Assembly (NCBI GenBank): GCA_020849615.1
Contig: JADLFW010000033.1
Span: forward strand, 1-64,000
Direction: 5' to 3'
DNA from: Phycisphaerales bacterium
GTDB lineage: Bacteria > Planctomycetota > Phycisphaerae > Phycisphaerales > UBA1924
Length of the DNA: 64,000 bases
Part shown: one piece after another, positions 35,501 to 42,262 of the stretch
Numbering within the stretch: the first letter of the stretch is position 1
How the letters are laid out: every line of letters starts with the position of its first letter
Position numbers and translations under genes: made by a program
Notes under the pieces: generated by a model
What the model saw: only the letters and a program-made list of their open reading frames with translations
Database searches by the model: none
What the model was told of the DNA's origin: nothing

Positions 35501-36167
35501 GCGAGACAATCGGATACCCCGCCAGCGCCGCGGCCACGGCCTCGATCGATGAACCCATCAGCATGGTGCCGGTGGTCTCGATGGTGACGCTGGCCATGAT
35601 CGGCACATCGACGGGCGTCTTGCCACGCTCCTCGAGCGCGGCGATGACCGAGTTGATCGCGCACTTGACCTGGAGCAGGTCCTGGCATGTCTCGATGATG
35701 AAGGCATCAACACCGCCATCCAGCAGGCCCCGGGCCTGCTCGCGGTAGCTGTTGAACATCGCCGTCCAGTCGGTGTTGCCCAGCGTGATGAGCCGCGTGC
35801 CCGGGCCCATGGAACCGGCGACGAACCGGGGCTTGTCAGCGGTCGTGAAACGGGCGCAGGCGGCCCGCGCCACCTCAGCGGCCCGGCGGTTCAGGTCGCG
35901 GCACTGATCGGCGATGCCGAACTCGGCGAGGACAAGCTCGCTGGCGCCGAAGGAGTCGGTCTCGACGACATCACACCCGGCCGCGAGGAAGGATTCGTGG
36001 ATGGTCTGGATCACGTCGGGACGGGTCTTGGCGAGGATGTCGGTGCAGTTCTCGCAGCCGCAGTAATCGCCATCCACCGTGAGAGGAACCTGGTGGATCG
36101 ACGTGCCCATGGCGCCATCGAAGATCAGGACACGGCGCTGCAGTTCGGTCAGGAAGGGGGTGGGCAT
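32565..36167 (-). CDS. metH: Cobalamin-dependent methionine synthase
   Basis: 1200-aa four-module enzyme moving a methyl group from methyltetrahydrofolate to homocysteine through cobalamin. In order: homocysteine domain (about 1-330, zinc motif GGCCGTTP near 313), pterin domain (about 355-620, FLIVGERMNASGSKKFK), cap and B12 domains (about 650-900, cobalamin motif DVHDIGKN near 751), and the AdoMet reactivation domain (about 930-1190, ending YSFGYPACPEL). All modules are intact. The ATG follows a TACCAT box by 7 nt and has no Shine-Dalgarno. The leader is too short for a B12 riboswitch. Confidence 0.97.
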   Translation of the reverse strand: MPTPFLTELQRRVLIFDGAMGTSIHQVPLTVDGDYCGCENCTDILAKTRPDVIQTIHESFLAAGCDVVETDSFGASELVLAEFGIADQCRDLNRRAAEVARAACARFTTADKPRFVAGSMGPGTRLITLGNTDWTAMFNSYREQARGLLDGGVDAFIIETCQDLLQVKCAINSVIAALEERGKTPVDVPIMASVTIETTGTMLMGSSIEAVAAALAGYPIVSLGLNCATGPTEMTDHIRWLGRHWGAPAPGPGSARSPLDSGGRYISVMPNAGLPVLVEGRTEYPLKPAAFVEALMKFVEADGVNIIGGCCGTTPEHIRQLAEAVGSRPQRATIKSAFRPAVTSLYSPTEYRQDTSFLIVGERMNASGSKKFKQLLEVEDWDGVIALAKEQVRESAHVLDLNVDYAGRDNARDMSEIVRRVVRQVDAPLMLDSTQIATLEAGLRHAGGKCIINSANFEDGEEKFDRIMEMARAFGAGVVIGSIDEDKQASMARTAERKHAIAARAFRRATEKFGLDPADILFDPLVLPISTGMESDRRSALELVEGVRRIAADFPESQIVVGLSNVSFGLNPAARVVLNSALLHELVGAGLTAAIVHASKILPRNKIEEAQWAAAMDLIYDRRSEGVDPLQKFIELFKDVAGLAASAKRKVADTIEQRLRDHIIDGEKEGLKEALEEALKAYRPLDIINDHLLDGMKTVGELFGSGRMQLPFVLQSAEVMKMAVSQLEPLMERVEGQAKGTIVLATVKGDVHDIGKNLVDIILSNNGYKVINLGIKQPLPAILDAWKEHRADAIGMSGLLVKSVNVMEENIREMNSMGITAPVLLGGAALTRHYCESHLRGLYKGACYYGKDAFEGLATMDAITQNRMQDLNAQIEVRLGKRSNAENLINQTRIEKLARANAGPGVAVIEADRGATVRSDVAMDIPIPPAPFWGSRIVETIDLDEVFNFINPVALFRGQWQFKKGALSDAEYEFMLDDKVRPIFERLKDKCRADGLLRPKVAYGYFPCNAEGDDLIIWDPAGASGAGFQPVSGLRELERFRFPRQSDKRRLCISDFFRPIETGQVDVLGLHCVTMGHRASEASQALFKKNDYTEYLYLHGLSVEAAEGLAELWHKRMRQELGIAGDDSPRIRDLFTQKYRGSRYSFGYPACPELSDQEILFRLLRPDRIGCVLTENWQIDPEQSTSAIIVHHPEAKYFNV

Positions 36168-36174
36168 AGGGGGT

Positions 36175-36180
36175 ATGGTA
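36175..36180 (-). promoter_or_regulatory. -10-like box TACCAT before metH
   Basis: On the minus strand TACCAT ends 7 nt before the metH ATG. The DNA just upstream (about 36185-36240) is unusually AT-rich for this genome. Confidence 0.5.
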
Positions 36181-36247
36181 TCGGTTCGCCGGCCAAGTTC
36201 TATGCATTCATCCGGATTAATGGATTTAACGAACAGCCGGGCACAAG

Positions 36248-36270
36248 AAAAACCCGGCTTGTCGGCCGGG
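36248..36270 (-). terminator. Rho-independent terminator of rpmE
   Basis: On the minus strand CCCGGC-cgacaa-GCCGGG is followed by TTTTT. It separates rpmE from the metH promoter. Confidence 0.8.
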
Positions 36271-36299
36271 CTTTGGAGAGCTCTCGGAGGCGGGCCTGC

Positions 36300-36527
36300 T
36301 TATTTCTTCTTCTCTTTGCCCGCGAAGTAGTTGCCCTGGAACTTGCGCTGGAACTTCTCGACACGGCCGGCGGCGTCGACGAAGGTCTGCTTTCCCGTGA
36401 AGAACGGGTGCGAGCCGGACCAGACTTCGACGTGCAGTTCGGGAACGGTGGCCCCGACGGTCATCACGACCTGGCCGTTGTGGAAGACCTTGCAGGAGTA
36501 GTACTTGGGATGTGTATCAGCTTTCAT
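36300..36527 (-). CDS. rpmE: 50S ribosomal protein L31, zinc-free type
   Basis: 75-aa L31. The hallmark SGSHPFFTGKQTFVDAAGRVEKF is present at about residues 37-59. Where zinc-binding L31 has CxCG and CSKC, this protein has only one cysteine (residue 12) and Ser-Gly-Ser, so it is the C-minus form that needs no zinc. It ends with a lysine-rich tail and has GGAG before the ATG. C-minus L31 proteins are often favoured under zinc limitation. Confidence 0.93.
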   Translation of the reverse strand: MKADTHPKYYSCKVFHNGQVVMTVGATVPELHVEVWSGSHPFFTGKQTFVDAAGRVEKFQRKFQGNYFAGKEKKK

Positions 36528-36623
36528 GGGCCGCTCCGGCTGCTGGCAACTTCGGGATCGAGGGCAGGATGGTAAGGCGGATGCGACCCCGATTCCACGG
36601 GCCGGGATCGCGATTTCGAGCCC

Positions 36624-36629
36624 TACACT
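36624..36629 (+). promoter_or_regulatory. -10-like box TACACT before the small membrane protein
   Basis: TACACT ends 9 nt before the TTG at 36639, the same spacing as in valS. It supports that TTG as the start. Confidence 0.45.
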
Positions 36630-36638
36630 TCGGCCGAT

Positions 36639-36920
36639 TTGGCCCAGTTCCTCACCATTGCGTGGTCACCCGCGACGCCGCCCGTCCCCAAGCCCGTCCG
36701 GAAAGTCGCGGCGGGCACGCTCATGGGGACGCTGCTCGCCCTGTCGCTGCTGGTCGCGGTGCTGATGCTGGTGGCCATGCGGCGGGCCCAGCGGACGCGG
36801 CGGGCGGCCCGGCGGGCCCGGGAGACCGAGCACCGCAACGCGTGGGCGGAGGCCGGGCGGCGGCTGCCCGTGCCCGAGGCTTCCGGTCCTGAAGAGCGGA
36901 CCGCCGAGGAGTCGCCGTGA
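36639..36920 (+). CDS. Small single-pass membrane protein
   Basis: 93-aa protein with one membrane segment (GTLLALSLLVAVLMLVAM, about residues 30-47) followed by an arginine-rich region and an acidic end. No family recognised. The TTG start is supported by the upstream TACACT box; an ATG at 36723 would begin inside the membrane helix. Its stop overlaps the next start as GTGA, which supports it being a real, coupled gene. Confidence 0.6.
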   Translation: MAQFLTIAWSPATPPVPKPVRKVAAGTLMGTLLALSLLVAVLMLVAMRRAQRTRRAARRARETEHRNAWAEAGRRLPVPEASGPEERTAEESP

Positions 36921-37672
36921 CCCAGGCCCGGCCCATCGCGATCGTGACCGGGGGGACGCGCCGCGTGGGGCTGGCGATCGGGCGGGCCCTGGCCCGGTCC
37001 GGGCTCGATCTGGTGCTGACCTACCGCAGCGATGAAGGCGAGGCCGCGGAGGCGAAGCGTGAGCTGGAAGCGGCCGGCGCGTCGGTTCGCCTGGAGCGGC
37101 TGGTGCTGGATGATCTCGCGGCGGCGGCCGAATGGGCGGAGCGGCTGGCGGGGGACCTGCCCCGGGCGGATGTGCTCATCCATAACGCATCCAGCTATGA
37201 CCGCACACCGCTGCCGGGGCTCTCGCCCGCGGAGCTGATGAACGCCTACGCCGTGAACGCCGCGGGCCCGGCGCTGATCTCGCGGGCGCTGGCGCCACGG
37301 CTGGCGGGCTCGACGCTCGCGGGGGGCGGCGCGGTGGTGGCGATGGCGGACATGCACGTGATGGGCCGGCCGCGGAAGGAACTGCTGGCGTACTCGATGT
37401 CGAAGGCGGCCCTGGTCGAGATGGTGAGGAGCTTGGCGCGGGAGCTGGCGCCGAAGGTGCGGGTGAACGCGGTGGCGCCGGGCGTGGTGGCGTGGCCGGA
37501 GTCCGGCCCGGAGGCGGATGAGGGGGAGAGGGCGGCGTACCTACGGCGGGTGCCGCTGGCCCGGCCCGGCACGCCGGAGGATGCGGCGGAAACTGTGCGG
37601 TGGCTGGCGCTGGAGGCGAAGTACACCACGGGCGAGATCATCCGCGTGGATGGGGGCCGGTGGCTGTCGTGA
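36917..37672 (+). CDS. SDR oxidoreductase, pteridine-reductase/FolM-like
   Basis: 251-aa short-chain dehydrogenase. The cofactor loop reads TGGTRRVG (residues 11-18) with an arginine pair typical of NADPH-dependent pteridine reductases. The catalytic region is MADMHVMG...YSMSKAAL, with Asp in place of the usual Ser before the Tyr-x3-Lys pair, again as in PTR1/FolM. NAVAPGVVAWPE and GEIIRVDGGRWLS follow. Dihydrofolate/dihydromonapterin reduction is the likely role. It is translationally coupled to the small membrane protein. Confidence 0.82.
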   Translation: MTQARPIAIVTGGTRRVGLAIGRALARSGLDLVLTYRSDEGEAAEAKRELEAAGASVRLERLVLDDLAAAAEWAERLAGDLPRADVLIHNASSYDRTPLPGLSPAELMNAYAVNAAGPALISRALAPRLAGSTLAGGGAVVAMADMHVMGRPRKELLAYSMSKAALVEMVRSLARELAPKVRVNAVAPGVVAWPESGPEADEGERAAYLRRVPLARPGTPEDAAETVRWLALEAKYTTGEIIRVDGGRWLS

Positions 37673-37682
37673 TGAGATGAAG

Positions 37683-38756
37683 TTACGGCTTGGCGAGGCG
37701 ATCGCGCAGTCCCGTCGCGGAAGAGTTGCCGAGCTGGACCGCGAGGGTTGCGAGTTCGCCGGCCCGCTTGCGGTCGCCAGCGCGTTCGAAGGCCAGGGCC
37801 GCATCGAGCGTGAGCGCGCCATCATCGGCGTGGGCGAGGCGCGAGGCTTCCAGCGCGGCGGCCGCCTCGGCGGGCTTGTTGAGCAGGCCGTAGCACTCGG
37901 CGATGGTGCGGGCCACGGCGGGGTCCTGCTTCTCGGTCTCATCGAGCGGCGTGAGGAGCGAGAGGGCGTCCTCGGGCCTGGCGGTGCGTTTCAGGGCGCG
38001 GGCCTCGATGAGCCGCCACAGCGTGACGCGGGGCTCGAGCTTCCGGGCCTTGGCGATGTGCTGCAGCGCGATGTTGTTGTTGCCCTCGCGCAGGGCCACC
38101 TCGGCCAGCGTGCCCCAGGTGATGGCGCGGTCTTCATCGAGCCGGGCGGCCCGGAGCAGGCTGATCTTGGCGGGCTCGGTCTGGTCGAGCTTGAGCTGGA
38201 TCTGGCCCAGGAACAGGGGGATGTCGGGGTTAGCGGGGTCGGCGGCCTGGGCCGCGGTGTAATGATCGATGGCCTTGGCGGGCTGGCCCGCCATGTTGGC
38301 GACGGTGCCGGCGGCGAAGAGCGTCTTGGCATCGTTGGCGCCGGCGTCGATGGCCCGCTGGTAGATGGGGTAAGCCTCGGCGGCCCGGTTCTGGCTGACG
38401 AGCAGCTCGGCGTAGGAGACAAGCAGCGAGGGCTCGGCGGGGTACTGGTCGACGGCCTCGCGGAGGATGGCCTCGGCCTTGCCGGGCTGCTGCTCGGCGA
38501 GGTACTTCTCGGCGGAGTTCTGGATGGCGGCGAAGGCCTCGGGCGTCAGCCGGGCCGCGGGCCGGGCCGAGTCGGAAGCGCTGGCCGGCGCGGGGGACAG
38601 CCGGTTGACCGCGAACTTGATGATCCAGAAGGTGCCCAGCCCGGCGAGCAGGGATGCCACAGCGAGCATGAAGATGAAGGGCTTCCCCGGGCCGCTGCGG
38701 GGACTGCCGGGCCGGGACGTCGAGGGGGGTGTGCTGGGGGAGGTGTGGGGGTTCAA
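37683..38756 (-). CDS. TPR-repeat protein with N-terminal membrane anchor
   Basis: 357-aa protein. After a Pro/Ser-rich cytoplasmic stretch comes one membrane segment (PFIFMLAVASLLAGLGTFWIIKF), then a chain of tetratricopeptide repeats from about residue 75 to the end (EKYLAEQQPGKAEAILREAV and following). It is a likely periplasmic scaffold; its partners are unknown. The TTG start is chosen because TATCTT ends 7 nt before it. A longer frame from TTG 38795 would collide with the divergent valS start. Confidence 0.78.
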   Translation of the reverse strand: MNPHTSPSTPPSTSRPGSPRSGPGKPFIFMLAVASLLAGLGTFWIIKFAVNRLSPAPASASDSARPAARLTPEAFAAIQNSAEKYLAEQQPGKAEAILREAVDQYPAEPSLLVSYAELLVSQNRAAEAYPIYQRAIDAGANDAKTLFAAGTVANMAGQPAKAIDHYTAAQAADPANPDIPLFLGQIQLKLDQTEPAKISLLRAARLDEDRAITWGTLAEVALREGNNNIALQHIAKARKLEPRVTLWRLIEARALKRTARPEDALSLLTPLDETEKQDPAVARTIAECYGLLNKPAEAAAALEASRLAHADDGALTLDAALAFERAGDRKRAGELATLAVQLGNSSATGLRDRLAKP

Positions 38757-38763
38757 GCTCAGG

Positions 38764-38769
38764 AAGATA
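38764..38769 (-). promoter_or_regulatory. -10-like box TATCTT before the TPR gene
   Basis: On the minus strand TATCTT ends 7 nt before TTG 38756. It lies only 10 bp from the opposing valS box, so the two divergent promoters overlap. Confidence 0.45.
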
Positions 38770-38779
38770 TCGGTCGGCG

Positions 38780-38785
38780 TACACT
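38780..38785 (+). promoter_or_regulatory. -10-like box TACACT before valS
   Basis: TACACT ends 9 nt before the valS ATG; no Shine-Dalgarno. Confidence 0.5.
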
Positions 38786-38794
38786 GGTTCCACA

Positions 38795-41700
38795 ATGACG
38801 AGCGCGCAGAAATCGGCTGAAAACACGACCACCGCGGGCGGGCAATCGCCGGGCGGCGAGCTTCCCAAGGCGTACGTGCCCCGGGAGCACGAGGGGCGGG
38901 TCTGGTCGCGGTGGATCGAGGCCCGGGCCTTCCACGCGGACCCCGCGCGGGTCTTGCGCGGCGAGGCCGAGCCGTACTGCGTGCTGATCCCCCCGCCCAA
39001 CGTGACGGCGGCCCTGCACCTGGGCCACGCCCTGAACAACGCGCTGCAGGACATCCTCGTCCGGGCCCACCGCATGATGGGCTACGAGACCATGTGGATG
39101 CCAGGGACGGACCACGCGGGCATCGCCACGCAGGCGGTGGTCGAGAAGCGGGTGTGGCAGGAGGAGAAGAAGCGGCGAACCGACTTCACGCGCGAGGCGT
39201 TCATCGCCAAGATCCAGGCCTTCAAGGATGAGTACGAGGCGACGATCACCGGGCAGCTCAAGGCGATGGGGTGCTCGTGCGACTGGGACCGCCAGCGCTT
39301 CACGATGGATGAGCAGTGCGCCCGGGCCGTGCGCGAGGCGTTCTTCCGGCTGTTCAAGGATGGGTTGATCTACCGCGGCAAGCGGCTGGTCAACTGGGAC
39401 CCGGCGCTGCAGACCGCGGTGTCGGATGATGAGTGCTACGACGAGGAGGTCGACTCCTTCTTTTATTACCTGCGCTACCCGGTGGTGCACCCGCACGGGG
39501 CAACGACCTCGAAGGAGCGCCGGCAGGGCAAGCTGCCTCCCGCGGATGCCGTGCCGGTGACGTGGTCGGAGCTGGCCTCGCGCGGATTCCCCGGCGCGGA
39601 GGAAAAACCGGGCGAGGAGCAGGCGTGGGTGACGGTCGCGACGACGCGGCCCGAGACGTACCTCGCGGATACGGCGCTGGCGGTGAATCCGCACGACCCG
39701 CGGGCCAAGGCGCTGCGCGGGCTGTGCGTGGAGCTGCCGCTGGTGGGCCGGGTGATCCCGATCATCGAGGACAGCTATGTGGTGCTGCCCAAGGCGATGG
39801 CCCGCACGGATGAGGAGGCCGCGGACCCCAAGGCGGAGTTCGCGACGGGCTTCCTGAAGGTGACGCCGGGGCACGATACCAACGACTACGACCTGTACCA
39901 GCGTCACAAGGAGACCATGGACACCTTCGCCGGCGGGCCCGGCGCTGCGCTGATCAACATGATGTCGCCCGATGGGCGGGTGAGCGACCAGCACGGCTGG
40001 ACGGATGTGGGCGATGCGCACCTGCTGGTGGGCAAGACGCTGGCCGAGGCCCGGAAGCTGGTGGTGAAGGAGTTCGAGGCGAGGACCGTGGATGGCGGGG
40101 GCGAGGTGCTGCTGGAGGGGACGCGGCCCTACCGGCACAGCCTGAAGTTCTCGGATCGCTCGAAGGCTGTGATCGAGCCGTACCTCTCCGACCAGTGGTA
40201 CGTGAAGGTGACGGACCCGAGGATGGCGCCGGCGGCGAACCGGGCGCTGGTGGAGGAGCAGGGGGCGAATCAGCAAAGCGAAAAGCAGCACAGCAGCAAA
40301 TCAGGGACGGATGGCCGCATGCGGTTCTATCCGGCCCGGTACGCCAAGACGTACGAGACCTGGCACGACAACATCCGGGACTGGTGCATTTCGAGGCAGC
40401 TCTGGTGGGGGCACCGGATTCCGGTGTGGACGTTGTTCCCTCGGCTCCCAAACCTCAGCCGGAACATCCCTGATTTTGGCGTCGAACCCAAGGGCTACCG
40501 CGAAGAACTTGGTAGGCGATTCCAGCGATTCGCCGAATCGATCAACTGCCCTCAGGACTTTCAGCTGTTTGATCGCGGCTGGATCGGTAGCGAATACCAA
40601 GTGTACCTCTGCGTTCGGTCAACCAAAGCCGAAGCTCTATGGTGCCAAGCGATTGAGATCATCAACGGTGAAGCGAAGTCCTTGATGCCAACCCACGAAC
40701 AATCTATTGCTGCCTTAGATCTCGGTGAGGCTGTGGGGAAGGTCAGCCAACAAGATCCCGACGTCCTCGACACATGGTTCTCTTCCGCGCTCTGGCCCAT
40801 GTCCACCATGGGCTGGCCCGAGCCGACCGATCTGCTCAAGGCCTTCAACCCCTCCACTTCGCTCTCGACCGCGCGCGAGATCATCACACTGTGGGTGAGC
40901 CGGATGGTGATGTTCAACCGGTATTTCATGCCGGCGGGGTGGGAAGGCACGCGGAATGCCCCCGATCACCGGCTGGACGCCGGTGCCACTCTCGACGCAA
41001 TGGGGCGGGGAGGCGGGCCCGCGCCGTTCCGCGATGTCTTCATCCACGCTGTCATCCAGGATGGCGAGGGTCGCAAGATGTCCAAGACGCTGGGCAACGG
41101 CGTTGACCCTCTCGACATCATCGCCACGCACGGCTCGGATGCCATGCGCTTCACGCTCTGCCAGATGGCGACCAACACGCAGGATGTACGGATGCCGGTG
41201 GTGAAGGACCCGGCTTCGGGCCGCAACACCAGCCCGAAGTTTGATCTGGGCCGCAACTTCTGCAACAAGCTGTGGAACGCGGCCCGGTTCGCGATGATGA
41301 TGGCCCAGGGAGCGCGGGCCGAGCACCCCATCCAGCGGGCCAAGCTGCCGACAGTGGACCGGTGGATGCTCTCTCGCCTTGCGCGGGCGATCGGCGAGGT
41401 GAACCAGTCGCTGGCGAACTACGAGTTCGCGGGCTACGCGCAGACGATGTACACGCTGCTGTGGAACGACTTCTGCGACTGGTACCTGGAGGCGATCAAG
41501 CCGACCGTCGCGAGCGATCCGGGCCAGCGGGCGGTGCTGCGCTCGACCCTGGATGCGATCGTGCGCCTGCTGCACCCGATCGCGCCGTTTGTGACCGAGG
41601 CGGTGCACGAGAAGCTCTCGACGCTGCCCACAGCGCCGATCGACGGGCTGCAGCTGGGCCCGGCAAGGAAGGCGGGGCTGCTCTGCACGGCGGGCTGGCC

Positions 41701-42193
41701 CGTCGCGGCCGAGTCGCTCATTGATGAGCGGGCCGAGGCCCAGTTCGGGCGCTTGCAGGCCCTGGTGACGGCGATCCGCGAGGTGCGGGCCCAGCACAAC
41801 GTGAAGCCCTCGCGGCGGATCACGCTGCACGCCGATGGCCCGGCCGGAGCGCTCGTGCAGGAGAGCGGCGGGCTGGTCGAGACGCTGGCGCTGCTGGCGA
41901 GGGTGACTTCGCCGGGCGAGAGGCCGGGCCCGGCCGTGTCGTTCCGGTTCGAGGGTGCGGAGCTGTTCCTGAGCGACCTGGCGGATGCCGTCGATGCGGG
42001 GGCGGAGCAGGCCCGGCTGACCAAGCTGCTCACGGACCTCGACAAGGCGGTGGCGACCTACGAAGGGCGGCTGGCGAACCCCGGGTATGCGCAGAAGGCG
42101 CCGCCCGCCATGGTGGAGCAGACCAGGCAGCAGCTCGCGAAGGCAAAGGAAGACCGCGAGGCGACGGCGGCGTTGCTCAGGAAGCTGGGCTGA
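38795..42193 (+). CDS. valS: Valine--tRNA ligase
   Basis: Class Ia synthetase charging tRNA-Val. The HIGH motif is HLGH at residues 75-78 and KMSKT is at 761-765. The editing (CP1) domain spans roughly 220-500, and the C-terminal tRNA-binding coiled coil (LTKLLTDLDKAVATYEGRL...) is present. The 1132-aa length exceeds the usual 880-950. Besides a basic N-terminus, the excess comes from a Gln/Ser-rich insert near 486-507 and a segment of about 105 residues (about 548-653) between WWGHRIPVW and DVLDTWFSS. That segment is compositionally foreign (see the separate entry). Confidence 0.95.
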   Translation: MTSAQKSAENTTTAGGQSPGGELPKAYVPREHEGRVWSRWIEARAFHADPARVLRGEAEPYCVLIPPPNVTAALHLGHALNNALQDILVRAHRMMGYETMWMPGTDHAGIATQAVVEKRVWQEEKKRRTDFTREAFIAKIQAFKDEYEATITGQLKAMGCSCDWDRQRFTMDEQCARAVREAFFRLFKDGLIYRGKRLVNWDPALQTAVSDDECYDEEVDSFFYYLRYPVVHPHGATTSKERRQGKLPPADAVPVTWSELASRGFPGAEEKPGEEQAWVTVATTRPETYLADTALAVNPHDPRAKALRGLCVELPLVGRVIPIIEDSYVVLPKAMARTDEEAADPKAEFATGFLKVTPGHDTNDYDLYQRHKETMDTFAGGPGAALINMMSPDGRVSDQHGWTDVGDAHLLVGKTLAEARKLVVKEFEARTVDGGGEVLLEGTRPYRHSLKFSDRSKAVIEPYLSDQWYVKVTDPRMAPAANRALVEEQGANQQSEKQHSSKSGTDGRMRFYPARYAKTYETWHDNIRDWCISRQLWWGHRIPVWTLFPRLPNLSRNIPDFGVEPKGYREELGRRFQRFAESINCPQDFQLFDRGWIGSEYQVYLCVRSTKAEALWCQAIEIINGEAKSLMPTHEQSIAALDLGEAVGKVSQQDPDVLDTWFSSALWPMSTMGWPEPTDLLKAFNPSTSLSTAREIITLWVSRMVMFNRYFMPAGWEGTRNAPDHRLDAGATLDAMGRGGGPAPFRDVFIHAVIQDGEGRKMSKTLGNGVDPLDIIATHGSDAMRFTLCQMATNTQDVRMPVVKDPASGRNTSPKFDLGRNFCNKLWNAARFAMMMAQGARAEHPIQRAKLPTVDRWMLSRLARAIGEVNQSLANYEFAGYAQTMYTLLWNDFCDWYLEAIKPTVASDPGQRAVLRSTLDAIVRLLHPIAPFVTEAVHEKLSTLPTAPIDGLQLGPARKAGLLCTAGWPVAAESLIDERAEAQFGRLQALVTAIREVRAQHNVKPSRRITLHADGPAGALVQESGGLVETLALLARVTSPGERPGPAVSFRFEGAELFLSDLADAVDAGAEQARLTKLLTDLDKAVATYEGRLANPGYAQKAPPAMVEQTRQQLAKAKEDREATAALLRKLG
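40440..40760 (+). other. Low-GC segment inside valS
   Basis: A hand count over 40451-40750 gives about 54% G+C, against roughly two thirds around it. The reading frame stays open. Codons ending in A or T (gaa, caa, aat, tta, gat) are common here and rare on both sides. The encoded segment lies in the catalytic domain between two conserved blocks, where most bacterial ValRS have about 40 residues. It looks like an inserted or recombined patch. Confidence 0.7.
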
Positions 42194-42202
42194 TCGTGCG
42201 GG

Positions 42203-42236
42203 GTGTCCGGGTGTCCGGGGTGTCCGGGGTGTCCGG
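42203..42236. repeat. Four short tandem copies of GTGTCCGG
   Basis: GTGTCCGG occurs at 42203, 42211, 42220 and 42229 with 0-1 nt between copies, in the 69-bp gap between valS and the lipoprotein gene. It ends 26 nt before that gene's ATG and could vary by slippage. Confidence 0.75.
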
Positions 42237-42262
42237 CGGCAATCGGGGAAGGAGTTCTGGGC

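Noticed and set aside
32292-35552. Very long open frame on the plus strand across metH (over 1000 codons)
   Set aside because: It is exactly antisense to an intact MetH with every domain motif; high GC makes opposite-strand frames stay open. No family motif or start signal.
36168-36247. Possible cobalamin or SAM riboswitch before metH
   Set aside because: Only about 80 nt lie between the rpmE terminator and metH, too short, and no B12-box-like or SAM-core sequence is present.
36505-36765. Arg/Ser-rich frames between rpmE and the small membrane gene
   Set aside because: Low-complexity, no start signal, and they conflict with the coupled small membrane gene that has a -10-like box.
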